From NCBI GenBank assembly GCA_030144725.1, contig JASKMD010000008.1, forward strand, positions 6,587,153 through 6,651,152: DNA of 64,000 nt. Direction: 5' to 3'. The notes under the pieces were generated by a model, which worked only from the letters and a program-made list of their open reading frames with translations, ran no database searches and was not told the origin of the DNA. A program made the translations under genes and the position numbers. Numbering within the stretch: the first letter of the stretch is position 1; every line of letters starts with the position of its first letter. This document shows positions 24,093 through 36,385 of this stretch, in pieces. This stretch comes from Haematococcus lacustris. Taxonomy: Eukaryota; Chlorophyta; Chlorophyceae; Chlamydomonadales; Haematococcaceae.

Positions 24093-27000
24093 ATGTGTGC
24101 AAGCTTGCATGCGTTTGATGCATTTGATGACAAGGAAGCCCACGAACAACCTGCCAATGTGCGCTTGCGGGTAAAGGAATGCACATTGATGATCGTCAGC
24201 GAAGATGAGCTCGAGGCCTTGCTCGGCGTCAAACAGGCTTTGGAGGAGTTGAAAGAGCTCACATCGCGCTTCCGCGTATGTCTAGAGTGCACCACGCACC
24301 GCCGCACAGCCGGGTCGCTGATGAACAGTTGGGCCCGAGCATGCCCTGCAGACCCAGAAGATTCATTTGCCAGCCAGGGTAGCGGCGTCCCACCTTCGAC
24401 ACCGTTGGGCGCCTGAGACGCCAGCACCCGGTCATGTCAAAGGTGGGCGCACCCAGCGCTGCTTGTTGCAATGCCTTGACCCCTGTGACAATCACACTAG
24501 CAACAGAACTCCACATTCACACTGGCTCACTTGCAGCCTGTTAAACAGGTTGCTGCCTGCGCTGCCAGGAGTGCGGCCTGGCCAGGTGTTCGCCAGCAAG
24601 GCAGAGCTCACGGTGCTCGGCTTGCACAGCTTCCCTGAGGGCCGCCTGTTTGCACGGTAGGCCGCTGACAGCAGGCCGCCTGCCGCCTTAGGCTTGGGAC
24701 TAGCCTGCTTGGGCCTAGCCTCCTCCCTGGGCCTGGGCAGGCAGCGCCCCCACCAGGTGCTATCCAGCATGCAGGCATGCAGGCATTACCAGCAGGGCCA
24801 GACCCCTGGGGTGGTGGGGAGTGCTGGTGGGGGACTGCCCCTGCTGCTGCTCTCATTGCTCCTGCTGCTGCTGCGGCTGTCCCTCGCGTACTGGCTGGTC
24901 CTCCCCTCCCCTCTCCCGCCATGCCCAGGGGTGGCCAGCTGCTGGCCCTGCTGCTGAAGCCCAGCGCTGCGCCTGAGGCGGCTGACAGCAGCGAGGGGGG
25001 CGGGGGCTCGCCTCCGGACAGCTGCAGCAGCGAGCAGGACGAGGCGGCGCTCCCCCCGCCCGCCACCCGGGGCGCAGGGGGCAGCCGGGGTGTTGGCGCA
25101 GCCCTGGAGGTGGAGGTGGGCGGGGTGGCGCTGCGCGAGGGGGCCGGGCAGCAGTGGTGCGAGGACCTGAAGGGCGACCTCTGGTGGACAGGCAGGGGCG
25201 GCGCACGCCCGGGGGTGAGTGGCGCCAGCAGCAGGAGGCCAGGCCAGGTCATGGACTGGGTGGCCACAGGAGGGGAGGGGGTAGGGGAGGGGGCCGGGGC
25301 CTGGCAAGGGGAGGGTGGCTGGCGGTGAGAGGGGGGCGCTGTGCGCTGCGCTGCTGTGCAGTGCTGGCCAGAGGGGGCAGCAGGGCCGCAGGGCCGCAGG
25401 GCAGGGCCAGCGCCCGGCAGTGTGAGGGGCCTGGCCCTGTGTGCGCCACAGCCGCCCCTGCACCCCCTGCACCCCCTTCTGCCCCTGCTGCCCCTGCACC
25501 CCCTGCACCCCCTTCTGCCCCTGCACCCCCTGCACCCCCTGCTGCACAGCCCAGAGCGTCTAGGGCCCAGAGGGTTGGGGCACAGGTCAGGGTGTGGCTG
25601 GCTGCTGTGTAGGCTGCGTGGGAGGTGCAGCCTCAGCCACAGCCCCCACTCCACCCCTCAGCCCGGACACAGCCCAGCGCGGCTAGGGCGGCAGTGGGGG
25701 GGTGGCGCCTGGCAGTGTGCGCCACAGCCCTGCCACAGCCCTCCTGGGCCCCACCAGCTCTCCCCGCTGTCCTGTCCACCTCCCCCCGCCTGCCTGCTCG
25801 GACCTCACCCCCTGCCCTCCCCCCTCCCTGCTGCCTGCAGGCAGCCCGGCGCCGCCCTAACTCCGCCTCCCTCCCCGCCCCCAAGGACCTCCAGGGGGAC
25901 GATGCGCTGATGGCTGCCGCCTGCGCCAGCGGCGTGCCCGTGCGTGTGCTGCGAGTGGTGCGCGTGCCGCTGGCGCTGGGGCCTGGCGCTGCAGTGGGGA
26001 AGAAGAGGAGCAAGGCGGTGGTGGCGGCGGCGGCGGCGCGGGGGCTGCGCGTGCGGCGCTGGCTGTACGAGGGGCTGTACCGGGTGGTGGAGCGGAGCGA
26101 TGCCCCGGTGAGGCTGGAGGGGACTGTAGGCAGGGGCAGGCGGGCCAGGCCAGGCGGGGGGGCAGGGGGAGGGTGGGAGGGCAGATGCACCTTGCAGGGT
26201 AGCCCAGTGGCAGCAGCCCCTGTGCCCCTGTGCCCCTGGGCTGAACCCCTATGGCCCTGAGCCTGGAGCTGGCCAATGGGTGGTCCACCACCCTGCACTG
26301 ACAGCTACTGGAGCTTGGCTGCTGCTTGGCCTGTCCCTGCCCCCCGCCCCCTGCCTTGCTCCACACGTGTCCCCCCCCCGCCCCCCCCCTGTCCTGGCCT
26401 GCCCCCCGCAGCGGCCAGGCTCCAGGGCGGCCGGGCACCGCTGGCGGCTGCAGCCCCTGGAGGGGGAGGTGCTGGGCACTGGGCAGGCCGCTAGCCAGCT
26501 GCTGGCCGGCCTGTCCTCCCTCACGCCCTCGGGACCTGACCCGCTGCAGCTCGAGGCGGCGCTGCAGGCCTGGCAGCAGCGGCAGCAGCAGGAGCAGCAG
26601 GGGCAGGGACAGCAGCAGGGTCAGGTTGACCAGGGGCAGGCACCTGCTGCAGGGCTGGGTCAGGCCGGGCGTGAGGGTGAGGGCCAGGCAGCGGGGGAGG
26701 AGGCGGAGCTGCTGACGCTGCCGGCCCACCTGCTGCCCGAGGGGGCCGGCGCCCACCTGCTGCAGCCCACCAACAGCTCAGGTCTGGGTGAGGACCCGGC
26801 AGACAGCCCCCTGCACCTGCCCCACTCCCCGAACCTACCCCCGGCCTCGCCCCACCTCCTGCCACCTGTTGGCCAAGCTGCTGGGCAGCACCAAGGTCGT
26901 GACGCGCCCTCAGCGCCCCCCACGCGCCTTGAACCCCTCCCCTCCTCCCCCTTCTCCACAGCCTGGCACTGCCGCTCCCCCCCCCACCTGACCCCGCCTG

Positions 27001-30000
27001 GCCCCCCCCTTCTCGGCCCCCCGGGGGGGCTGCTGCCATCCCCCACCCGCCCCTCCCTCCCCTGCGGCGTGGCGCAGGCAGCAGGGGGGCCGGGCCCGCC
27101 ACTGAGCCGCAGGGATGTCTGGCGGCAGGGTCTGCCCCAGCGCCCAGGGCTGCTGCTGGTGCTGGACGCAGTAGCAGACCCCCCGCCTGGTGAGCAGCAG
27201 CCAGGGCTGGCCCCCCCGCCAGGCTCTGCTGTGCCCCCCCCCGCCTGCCCCCCAGCCCCTGGCCCCTGGCCCCTGCCTGTCTTTGGCCCTGAGGGGGGCG
27301 AGGGGGCGGCCAGGGCCAGGGCAGCCGCCCAGCAGCTGGCGGCTGAGTGGCGCGCCTCAGGGGAGTATGGCTGGGGGGAGGGCACCCTGCAGCAGGTGAG
27401 GGGCAGGGGGGGGCGGGGAGGGCGGGGAGGGGCCAGGAGGGAGGGGGCCGGGGGGGGCAGGGGAGAAGGGAGCTGTGAGGGCAGGGGGAGGGAGTCTAAA
27501 CCCACCTGACTTGTGCAGGACCAGGTGTGGGTGAGGGAGAGCGGGGCCGGCCTGCTGCCCTGTAGGCCTGCCTGCGGCCTGCCCTGCCCCCCCGCCCCCC
27601 TGCTGCCCCTAGGCCCCAGCAACAGGCGCTGTGCTGCAGGTGTCAGGCGTGCTGGACCATGAGGAGGCCGCCATGCTGGAGCACCTCGGCCCCTGGGCAG
27701 CCTGCAGCCCCCCCCGCCAGCAGCACAAGCGGCGGCGGGGTCACTCCACAGGAGGGCGGGGCAGTGCGTGCGACCTGCAGGGGGGCGAGGCAGACATCCT
27801 GCCAGGCCAGGAGGCCAGCGGCGGGTCAGGGGCTACCTGGCCGCTGCGGCCCCCCCCTGACGTGTGCGGCGCTGCTGCCCGCCTGGCGCTAGGGCTGGGG
27901 GCAGGGGGGGAGGGCCCTGGAAGGTTGGGGGCGGGGAGCCAGAAGCACAAGGCTGGAGGGGGGGCTGAGGGAGGTGGGCTGGGGCGGGCGGGGCAGGGCG
28001 GGGGGCCGCCTGGGTGGGTGCCTGTGGCTGTGTCCAGCCAGCTGCTGAGCAGGCAGGGTGGGGGAAAGGGGCCGAGCAGCAGCGACCTGGGTCAGGGCGA
28101 CCCGGCCATAGCGGCGCAAGCAGCCGCCAGGCCAGAGGGTGGCTCACCCCCCTGCCCCTGGCTGGCCCAGGGGGGGTGCGGGGGTCCTGCCTGGCACGAC
28201 TGCAGTGGGGGCCGGGCCTGCCACCGCTACCAGGCCTGGCTGCAGCAGGAGGGGGGGGGCCGGGCCCAGGCAGCGGGGGGGCCACAGTGCTGCAGACCGA
28301 AGGTGAGGGGGGAGGTGAAGGGGGGAGGGGGCAGGGGGGAGGAGGGGTAGGGGCGGGTGCGGGAAAACGGTCCCCAATCCGGTACGTGCCTGAGGTGCCT
28401 GCCAGGTGTGAGGTGTGAAGTGTGAGGTGTGAGCCCGCCTGGCCGCCTGTCTGGCCGCAGCTGCAGCGCTGCCCCGCACTGCCCCTGGAGGTGTTTGCGG
28501 CCGCCCCCCAGCCGCCCCCCAGCGGGCCTGCAGCGCGTGGCCCAGGGCCGGGGCCAGGGGTGGCGCAGCAGTGGGCGCTGCGCTGCGCTGAGGAGCTGGC
28601 AGCGGGCACCGCAGTGTGCTGGTGGGTCTGCTGGGCAGGCCAGGCAGGGCTGTGACTGCAGGAGCAGGCCGGGGCAGGCGCTGGGGGGCAGGGGGCCCTG
28701 GGTGGGGGGCCTGCTTAGTGGGGTTGAATGTACTGAGGTTGCAGGGGGGAGGCGCTGCATGGTTGGGTATGCATGGTGGATTTAAATAAGTACTAATAAC
28801 AAATAACAATAACTGTCAATAAGGGGGAGGGTGGGGTACATCCTGAGCCACCTGCCCTCACACTGCATGCACCCGCACCTGCGCACCCCCTGCTCCTGAC
28901 CGCCTGCCCCTGACTGCCTGCAGCCTGATGGGCCAGCTGGTGACAGCAGCGCAGGCGGCACAGCTTAGCCGCACAGCACAACCCGGGCTATCCTCCTGGC
29001 ACCGCCTGCTGCCCCTGGACCACATCACTCGCTGCTGGCAGGTACTTCCAGGACAGGGACCTCACCTGCTCACCGCCAGCCAGCCAATAGCCCGCCTGCA
29101 GCCACAGCGGCAGGCAGCACCCAGGGCTGGGCAGCAGCCCGCATAACTGCAGCCAGCTGCTACCAACACACCTTGCCACCAACACGCCTCACCTCAACAC
29201 ACTGAACATACCGACAGCAGCCCTCAACATGTCGCGCACAAAGCTAAGCCTCACTCGGCCTCACCAAAGTGACACTCTTGTCCTGCGTCCGCTTGGTCGC
29301 AGCCCTTCTTGGACCGCGGGCTCCTGGGCTGGGCCGCCGTGCTCGCCGGTGCGGACGAACCGGACCACCACAGCGCGGCGTTCTTTCGCGGCCTGCCCCC
29401 GATGCCCCTCTGGCCATTCACCGCCTCGCGACTCTTGAGCGCGAAGGAGTTGGCCGCTCTGCCCCTTGAACGCATGGAGTGCGCAGCCGGACCACAAAAC
29501 AGCGGCAACGCGCAGCTCAAGAAGCATGAAGCGGAGGTCACTGCCTACGCCATGCCTGACGCGCGGACCCTTTTCGACTCATGGCGCAGAGCGACGGCCC
29601 TGCCAGGCAAGACACCAGACTTTACGGACTACAAGGTAGCTGCGGAGAAGGTGTTACGAGATGCAGCCATGCTGCCTAATGAAGCAACTCGCGACTCTGT
29701 GACCGGCGACGAGCGCGCGTCACACGGCGCGCCGCACTTGCTGGTACTGGATGTAAGCCAGGCAGGAAACGCGTCGCGCTTCGTCCGCCATTCTAACGAG
29801 GCAAACCTCACAGCGCAGGTGCGTCTCTTGCCCGGCCACGCAGCTATTTAACCGCCGCGCCTGTTGTACGTTGAGTGAGCACTTCACCACCGTTGCCAGT
29901 GTCACACGACTGTGCCCCTGCCTTGCCCTGAGCCGCTGCCTGCGCCTGGCCCGGGTGATCAGGTGGTGTTGTCGGGGCGGTGCCGGAGCAGCTGCCTCTA

Positions 30001-30328
30001 CTACCTGCAGCTGGTGACCAGCCGCTCAGTCCCTGCAGCTCAGGAGTTAACGTGAGTGAGGCCAGGGGCAGGAGGGGGTAGAGGCCGGGGGCTGTCCGGG
30101 GCGAGCATTTAGTAGGCCGGGAGGGGCAGCGAGGGGGCATATCACCCATACAGGGGCATGTCATGTCGTGGCAGGGGCACGACTGTTCCCATGTAGTAGT
30201 AGGTGTTACACTAAGGAGGCAGGGCTTGGGTGGATACAAGCCAACCCCAAAAGGTAAAAGGCTGAGAAAAGGTTAGAGGTGCCATGTGCAGGCTGGACTA
30301 CCGGCAGCTGGGCCTGACAGCGCCTTGA
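24093..30328 (+). CDS. SUVH-type SRA-SET histone H3K9 methyltransferase-like protein
   Basis: Nuclear protein combining a methyl-DNA-reading SRA domain with a pre-SET/SET catalytic domain. Exons are 24093-24275, 24352-24656, 24929-25214, 25841-26107, 26412-27395, 27640-28302, 28461-28621, 28924-29041, 29303-29818, 29963-30051 and 30292-30328. All phases match and give about 1,202 residues. The SRA domain shows LPGVRPGQVFASKAELTVLGLH, DLWWTGRGG, GDDALMAAACASGVPVRV and LYEGLYRVV. The SET domain shows LPLEVFAA, AAGTAVC, LMGQLVT, DVSQAGNASRFVRHSNEANL and ELTLDY. Pro/Gln-rich linkers separate them. Two departures matter: the usual NHSCxPN motif is RHSNEAN, and the protein ends 11 residues after ELTLDY, so the post-SET zinc cysteines are missing. 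A 12-nt micro-exon at 27519-27530 is possible. The exact start is uncertain (24093 or 24189). Confidence 0.85.
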
Positions 30329-30908
30329 CGCCCTGGACGACACTCCCTTGGCGGGGATCCTCCGGGTGTTGAGGCCCGGGGCCGCTGTGTCCCCGGGATA
30401 CACCCGGGATACACCCGGGACACCCCGCAGTACTGTCCCTCGCTGAGACCGAAGGCCGGTTGGCTGCTCAACCTGTGTTCCTTGTAGAACCTGGCGGTGT
30501 CCTGCTTTGTACTTGCTACCTGGCTTTGCCAAAGTTTAGTTGTTAACGTTGGTGCCACAAGGTCTGATAAAATGGCTCGAAAAAAGTAGGCTCACGGTAC
30601 ATTTCGTGCCAGACGCACAGCTCTTGTACGGAGAGCACAGTGGAGGGGCCATGACGGTCAACATGGACCCCGCTGTGCATCCCACCACAAACTCAGTTCC
30701 GTCGTCCTAGGCCGAGCCTCCGGCTGCCAGGCTCCAGGGTGTGACTGCTTGGCTTCAACCACAGCCCGACAGGAATGCAAACCCACTGGCTCCCACCCCA
30801 AGCTGGACACAATGTGCGGCTGGCCCTTCAGTGGCCGCCAACCTCCTGGCAGGAGAGCTGCCCCTAGCCTCATTCCCAACCCATGGGCCTGGACTCATGC
30901 CTGCCCGC
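30329..30908. other. Convergent region between SRA-SET and SDR genes
   Basis: No exon is recognised here. A short tandem ACACCCGGGAT array lies at about 30394-30423. A 31-bp sequence at 30634-30664 (AGCACAGTGGAGGGGCCATG core) recurs at 63082-63112. The stretch must contain both 3' UTRs. Confidence 0.6.
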
Positions 30909-32910
30909 TCAAGCACCCCCTTTGGGCATGCCCCCCTCCAGCTGCCGCTTGGCCAGGCCGTCCAGCAGCAGCCGGTCCCATAGCCAGTCAGGCAGCAGCC
31001 GGCGTGCCACCATCTGCACGGTGGCGGCCTGGCCCAAGAAGTACCTGCGCGCCCAATGTTCGGGGTCAGCTGGCTTCGTGGGTTGGGGCGGCAGGCTCTA
31101 AAGCGGGAGGTCGAGGGTCAGGCAGGGGCAGCGGCAGGGCGAAGGGGGTAAATGCAAGGAACCCAGTCTGTGACGGCACAGGCGGAGATAGGAGCAGGGA
31201 CAGCAGCTGCTCGACAACAATTGTTGCGGCACTGGCAGTCATTCAGTACCACACCTGGCCCGGGGCTTCGCGTCAGTGGCGGCTCTGTAGATCAGCTGCG
31301 CCACCTCTTCGCACGAGTCGCCCTTCGCCTCCGCTTGCCGGCTCGCCACGTCAATCTGCACAGCCCGCGCAAGCGAACTGACGAGAGGTGTGAACGCGAC
31401 GCGGGCGACGCCATCTGCCCGACAGGCCGCCCCGACCCGTCACACAGCACGCAATGTCCCGAAGCTGGCTGGTCGGATCCGTCGCCCTCGTCGGCCTGGG
31501 GTGAGATGTGGTCTCTGGGCCCACCTGCTGGATGACGCGGCCGTAAAGCTGGTGCACTGCCGGGGGCAGGCCGTCCAGCACCTCGTCCGATGCGAGATGC
31601 GCGCGAGACCAAATGTCGGACTGCACAGCGCGCTGATGCTGCCTGCTTGCAGGTCGAACCAAACCTCGTCGAGACTACTCGTTGAGCTGCAGCAAGGCTA
31701 GGAGAGTGAGGCGCATCGTCACAGGCCCACCTTGACAGCGCCAGGCTTGATGCACACAACATCGATGCCCTGGCCGTGCAGCTCGTACCTGGCAGTGGGG
31801 AAGGACAAGGCACCGCAGCCAGTGAGCAGACATGTGCCCCTCACCTCACCTCACCGCCCCAGCCCAGCCCAGCCCTGATTGGGTGCGTTAGGCCCTGGCA
31901 TGGGCCCAGTGGACCCCAGCTGCTGGCCCTCCCCAGCCTGCTGCCTTCCCCACCCCCACTGGCTCCAACCTGCCCCAGCGTCGCACCTGACCCTCCTCCA
32001 GCAGGCCCCTGCCCTGAGGCCCTGGGGCTCAAGGCCGCCCCCCGGCCCCTCCTGCCCTCCTCACCTCAGGCAGTCGCTGAGCGCCTCCAGCCCAAACTTT
32101 GACGCGCAGTACCCGCCAAACAGCGGCAGCGCCACCGTGCCGGCCTGCCCCATGTAGCCATGTGGTGCAGTCATCAGGACAGGCGGCAGGCGGCAGCAGG
32201 CCTGGAGGGGGAGGCTGGGAAGGAGCCAGGCACCTGACTGCTCCACTAGGGCTAGCAGGCAAGGTCTGCCTGCCCCTGCCCCTGCCCCTGCCCCTGCCCC
32301 TGCCCCTGCCCCTGCCCCTGCCCCTGCCCCTGCCCCTGCCCCTGCCCCTGCCCCTGCCCCTGCCCCTGCCCCTGCCCCTGCCCCTGCCGCTGCCGCTGCC
32401 GCTGCCGCTGCCGCTGCCGCTGCCGCTGCCGCTGCCGCTGCCCCTGCCCCTGCCCCTGCCGCTGCCGCTGCCGCTGCCGCTGCCGCTGCCGCTGCCGCTG
32501 CCCCTGCCCCTGCCCCTGCCCCTGCCCCTGCCCCTGCCCCTGCCCCTGCCCCTGCCCCTGCCCCTGCCCCTGCCCCTGCCCCTGCCCCTGCCCCTGCCCC
32601 TGCCCCTGCCCCTGCCCCTGCCCCTGCCCCTGCCCCTGCCCCTGCCCCTGCCCCTGCCCCTGCCCCTGCCCCTGCCCCTGCCCCTGCCCCTGCCCCTGCC
32701 CCTGCCCTCCAGGGTGTTTGACCTGGGAGCTGATGTTGATGATGCGGGCGCTGGTCTGCCCTTGTGCAGGCGGTGCGTGGGGGCGCAGCAGCGGCAGGAA
32801 GGCCTGCGTGACCCTCATCGGGCCCACCAGGTTCACTGCCAGCTGGTCCGTGAACACCTCAGCAGGCATGAACTCCAGCGGGGCCAGCGTCACCTGCACC
32901 GCCACCATGC

Positions 32911-32975
<65 letters not shown>

Positions 32976-33995
32976 CACCAGGCTCAGTGGCCAGCGGCGG
33001 CACCATGGTCTCAGCAGTACTCGGCACCACTGCCACCTCCACGCACACTGCGCTCACCTAGCCCAGCAACACTGGCACCAGCTCTGGGGTGGAGGGGTGG
33101 AGGGGTGGAGGGGCGGAGAGGTGGAGAGGAGGGGTAGAAAACGGAAGGGACCATGGGGTCGGGGGGCAGCAGCAGCGGAGCCCACCTTCCCGGCATTGTT
33201 GACCAGGGCCGACAGCTGAGCGGGGAGGGGCAGGCCCGGCTGGCCTGCAGGCTGATCCCCAAGGGCTGCCAGGCAGGCACCTACCTGCACAGCGGGCACA
33301 TGCAGGCGCCTGAACCCTGAAGCTCCCAACCTCCATAGGAACGGCCCGGCCTCCCAGCTTGATTCAGTCAAGTTGGGTCAGTGCAGTTTAGAGCGAGGTG
33401 GAGGGGGGTGGAGGGGGTGGAGGGGGTGGAGGGGGTAAGGAGGAGTGGTTTAGAGAGGAGTGCAGGGAGGGTGGAGAGAGGGAGATGGGGGAGGAGGGGG
33501 GTGGAGGGAGGGAGATGGGGCTGGTCAGAGGCTCTCCTTCACCCTGCCCTGCAACTGGTCCATCATCGCGGCCAGACCCTGCACCAACCTGGGTGGCTGC
33601 TTTGCTGATGCTTTCGGGGCAGGTGACATCCAGCAGCACCGGGGTGATGCTGCCTGGGGCCTCCCTACCCGCCTGCCCTCTTGCCCCCACGAGCTGTTGC
33701 TGGAGGGCGTCACCATCCGTGGCACGACGAACGCCAGCAAACACCAGCCAGCCCTGCACAGGGCGCCGCGCTAGCTCATGCGGGCAAGTTCAATTGGGGC
33801 ATGTACCATGTTGCAGCGTGCCTGGCTGGCGAAGTGCAGCGCCGATGATCTCCCAATGCCCGATGACGCGCCCGTGATCAGCACTGCGCGTTGAGCCGCA
33901 CTACACGCCACACCTCGATGCACACCAGCAAATGTCCGTTGCTGTGGCCAGCACCTGGAAGTGTCGCTCCGCACACTGATGCCGCGGACTTTCAT
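30909..33995 (-). CDS. Short-chain dehydrogenase/reductase (classical SDR)
   Basis: NAD(P)-dependent oxidoreductase with a Rossmann fold; substrate unknown. Nine exons are 33995-33807, 33753-33589, 33284-33186, 32893-32723, 32144-32065, 31788-31731, 31620-31525, 31355-31255 and 31044-30909. All are phase-matched and give 364 residues. Visible motifs are the cofactor loop TGASSGIG (near residue 41), NNAG, the catalytic Ser in INISS, the catalytic YCASK and IKPGAVK. The C-terminal part (YFLGQAATVQMVARRLLPDW) matches the retinol/steroid-dehydrogenase-like SDR group. About 36 residues precede the fold and are Arg/Ser-rich without acids at the very start, consistent with a plastid or mitochondrial transit peptide (inference). 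Intron 4 carries a long hexanucleotide repeat. Confidence 0.92.
32268..32707 (+). repeat. (CCCCTG)n with (CCGCTG) variant blocks, ~73 units
   Basis: A hexanucleotide tract in the SDR intron between exons 32893-32723 and 32144-32065. Two blocks of CCGCTG units (about 32386-32440 and 32458-32500) sit inside otherwise pure CCCCTG. It is G-rich (CAGGGG) on the transcribed strand. It starts only 16 bp from the splice donor at 32722. Confidence 0.97.
32908..32972 (+). repeat. (CAG)n trinucleotide run, ~20 units
   Basis: A pure CAG run in the SDR intron upstream (on the minus strand) of exon 32893-32723. It reads as CTG on the transcribed strand and abuts the acceptor region. Confidence 0.9.
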
Positions 33996-34306
33996 CGACT
34001 CAGCTCGGCGGGTATGGTGACCGAGAAGTTAAGATGGATGCGTGATAAGAGTGGCCATTAATGCAAGGGCTGCGGCCGCGAGTTGTGTCGCTACCCTGCA
34101 AGTCGCCCCAGCGCATCCTTGGCCATCCTGGCAGTGAGTACGAGCATGTCGCCGACACGAAACTACAGCTGGTTCAAAACAAGCAGGAGGCTCCTGACGC
34201 ACTCCCCTCGGCAAGGCTGCTCTAATCATGCCCAGCATGGCCCTTCATCGAGCGCGCTGCATTGCGCGCCTCTAAACCTGCCCCTAGCCCAACACGCTCT
34301 TAACCC

Positions 34307-34602
34307 AGCCCTGGCCCTGGCCCTGGCCCTGGCCCTGGCCCTGGCCCTGGCCCTGGCCCTGGCCCTGGCCCTGGCCCTGGCCCTGGCCCTGGCCCTGGCC
34401 CTGGCCCTGGCCCTGGCCCTGGCCCTGGCCCTGGCCCTGGCCCTGGCCCTGGCCCTGGCCCTGGCCCTGGCCCTGGCCCTGGCCCTGGCCCTGGCCCTGG
34501 CCCTGGCCCTGGCCCTGGCCCTGGCCCTGGCCCTGGCCCTGGCCCTGGCCCTGGCCCTGGCCCTGGCCCTGGCCCTGGCCCTGGCCCTGGCCCTGGCCCT
34601 GG
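34307..34602 (+). repeat. (CCCTGG)n hexanucleotide microsatellite, ~49 units
   Basis: A pure hexanucleotide array. The three frames read Pro-Gly, Ala-Leu and Ala-Arg/Gly-Gln dipeptides on the two strands, all spurious. Confidence 0.98.
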
Positions 34603-35174
34603 GTGCATGTGCCATTGCTGCAACGCCACCCACTTGCGCAGTCCTGTACAATCCCCACTTTCCAATTGGGTCGCAGTTGCCCCCAAGGCTGTATCAGGTC
34701 AGGGTGACCTGGGGCACCTGACATCCTCTTGCTCAGCCTGCCCCACTCCACCCTCCTGGGTCGCGTCCTGCATCAGGCCGTGTTACTGCCAGTCCATACC
34801 CGACTGCAGCCACTGAGTGGGATGCTGTACACTGCTGCAACAGTGCAGCTGCAGTGGTGCTGCAGGGGCCTGCGGGCCTGCAGTGGGTTGTGGCCATGGG
34901 GGCCCCTCCTCACACACACGGAAACACACAAGGCTGGAGCGATACTTGACCCCTACTGGTACTGCAACTGCATCCGTGACTAGTCATTTTACTACATCAG
35001 TTGCTGGCCCTGCAGATGCATCTTAAAACATACTAGCTGTCACTCTGATGACGAGCACCTAGCCGTGCTTCTTGCATGTGACGTGTTGCTTGGCCTTGCC
35101 CAACCCTGCCGTGCACCATGTGCTTACCACCATCACCTCCCAATATCTACACCCCATCCACGCACCAACATCGC

Positions 35175-35530
35175 CCCGCCCCGCCCCGCCCCGCCCCCGC
35201 CCCCGCCCCCGCCCCCGCCCCCGCCCCCCGCCCCCGCCCCCGCCCCCGCCCCCGCCCCCGCCCCCGCCCCCGCCCCCGCCCCCGCCCCCGCCCCCGCCCC
35301 CGCCCCCGCCCCCGCCCCCGCCCCCGCCCCCGCCCCCGCCCCCGCCCCCGCCCCCGCCCCCGCCCCCGCCCCCGCCCCCGCCCCCGCCCCCGCCCCCGCC
35401 CCCGCCCCCGCCCCCGCCCCCGCCCCCGCCCCCGCCCCCGCCCCCGCCCCCGCCCCCGCCCCCGCCCCCGCCCCCGCCCCCGCCCCCGCCCCCGCCCCCG
35501 CCCCCGCCCCCGCCCCCGCCCCCGCCCCCG
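35175..35530 (+). repeat. (CCCCCG)n hexanucleotide microsatellite, ~57 units
   Basis: A tract of C5G units preceded by a few CCCCG units at 35175-35190. The minus strand carries G-runs of five, a strong candidate for G-quadruplex formation. Confidence 0.98.
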
Positions 35531-35659
35531 TTATTTGCCGCATGTAAGTGGGAGGGGGAGGGGGTGGGAGGGGGGATGGAGGGCAAGGCTCGGGCTGCGA
35601 GAGGGTGGAAGAGCTAGGGGAAGCCCAAGCCAGGTCAGGTGCAGAATCGCTTGTTGCAG

Positions 35660-35940
35660 TCAGCCTGGAGCCAGCGCTTTGAGGCGCCTGTGCAGGGGCT
35701 CATGTGGTGCCCACAGCTGCACCAGGCCACCCCTGGTAACCTTGGCAGATGGGTGGACAGGGACTGCAACGCAGCCTACAACCTCCAGCGGGCAGGCGAG
35801 AGCAAGTGGCGCCCACTGGAGCTGTGCAGGTGGCCACACCGAGGCTTCCTGCCCAGGGCAAGGAGTACCCAGCATTGGGCTTCAAAGAGCTGCGAGACCT
35901 AGGACCCAAGGCCCAGGCCCAGCAGCCTGTAGAACAGTAG
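35660..35940 (+). pseudogene. TnpB/Fanzor-like transposon protein C-terminal remnant, frameshifted
   Basis: The first frame, after a splice-acceptor-like TTGCAG, reads GLMWCPQLHQ then WVDRDCNAAYNLQRAGES and PLELCRW. The DRDxNAAxNL block is the RuvC-III signature of IS605 OrfB/TnpB and eukaryotic Fanzor nucleases. The tail continues only in another frame (LPAQGKEYPALGFKELRD, stop at 35940), so an indel lies between the LELC codons and the tail. Similar tails occur at 56480-56864 and 61917-62364, and post-stop sequence resembles that after 56864 (for example TTTCATGCCA). No N-terminal catalytic regions are present, so it is a dead fragment. The family call is from motif memory; a DDE or other mobile family is less likely. 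Confidence 0.5.
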
Positions 35941-36385
35941 TATGTGTGCCCTAGGCAATGCTTGAGCTGTTGCTTACATCAGAGCATGTGTTTCATGCCA
36001 ACATCGATCGCCTGACTCTCGCAAGGGGGGAGGGATAGGAACTTAGGTATTGGCACCTGCTGCCCATTTTTAATGGTAATAATGTGCTGATGTAGGGCAC
36101 AAAAAGGACACGAAGGACATAGGTAGGAAAAGGTTGTGGGATGGCAAGCGTTGGGGTCCCTTGTGGCAAGGCTGATACTGCGCACGTGCAGGCTGCTTAA
36201 GATGCACTGCCGCATTGCTTCATCAGCGGGAGAGGCTCCGCCCCTATGACCACCCTGTGCGGCCACGTCGCACATCATACATTACACTCACGCTCCCGAC
36301 GCCACAATTGTTGCGGCCCTGGCCAATGCAAGTCAGACACTCAACCTCAAGCCATACCCAGTACCAACGCGAAGTATAAATAAAG
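35941..36385. other. Intergenic upstream of PSBS-like gene
   Basis: This holds the likely 3' flank of the transposon remnant (to about 36005) and then the promoter region of the PSBS-like gene. A TATAAATA word at 36375-36382 lies only 3 bp before the ATG. It is either 5' UTR sequence or shows that the true start is further downstream. Confidence 0.5.

Larger units (their letters stand above)
33996..35659. other. Intergenic with two hexanucleotide tracts
   Basis: This stretch lies upstream of the SDR start. No coding exon is supported. Apart from the two microsatellites listed separately, it holds unique sequence at 33996-34300 (presumed SDR promoter) and 34603-35185, with no recognisable features. 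Confidence 0.6.

Noticed and set aside
30658..30879. Small minus-strand ORF between the SRA-SET and SDR genes
   Set aside because: Short, lies in a 3' UTR region, no similarity and no splice support.
34083..35954. Ala-Leu, Pro-Gly, poly-Pro and poly-Gly ORFs
   Set aside because: Translations of the CCCTGG and CCCCCG microsatellites on both strands.
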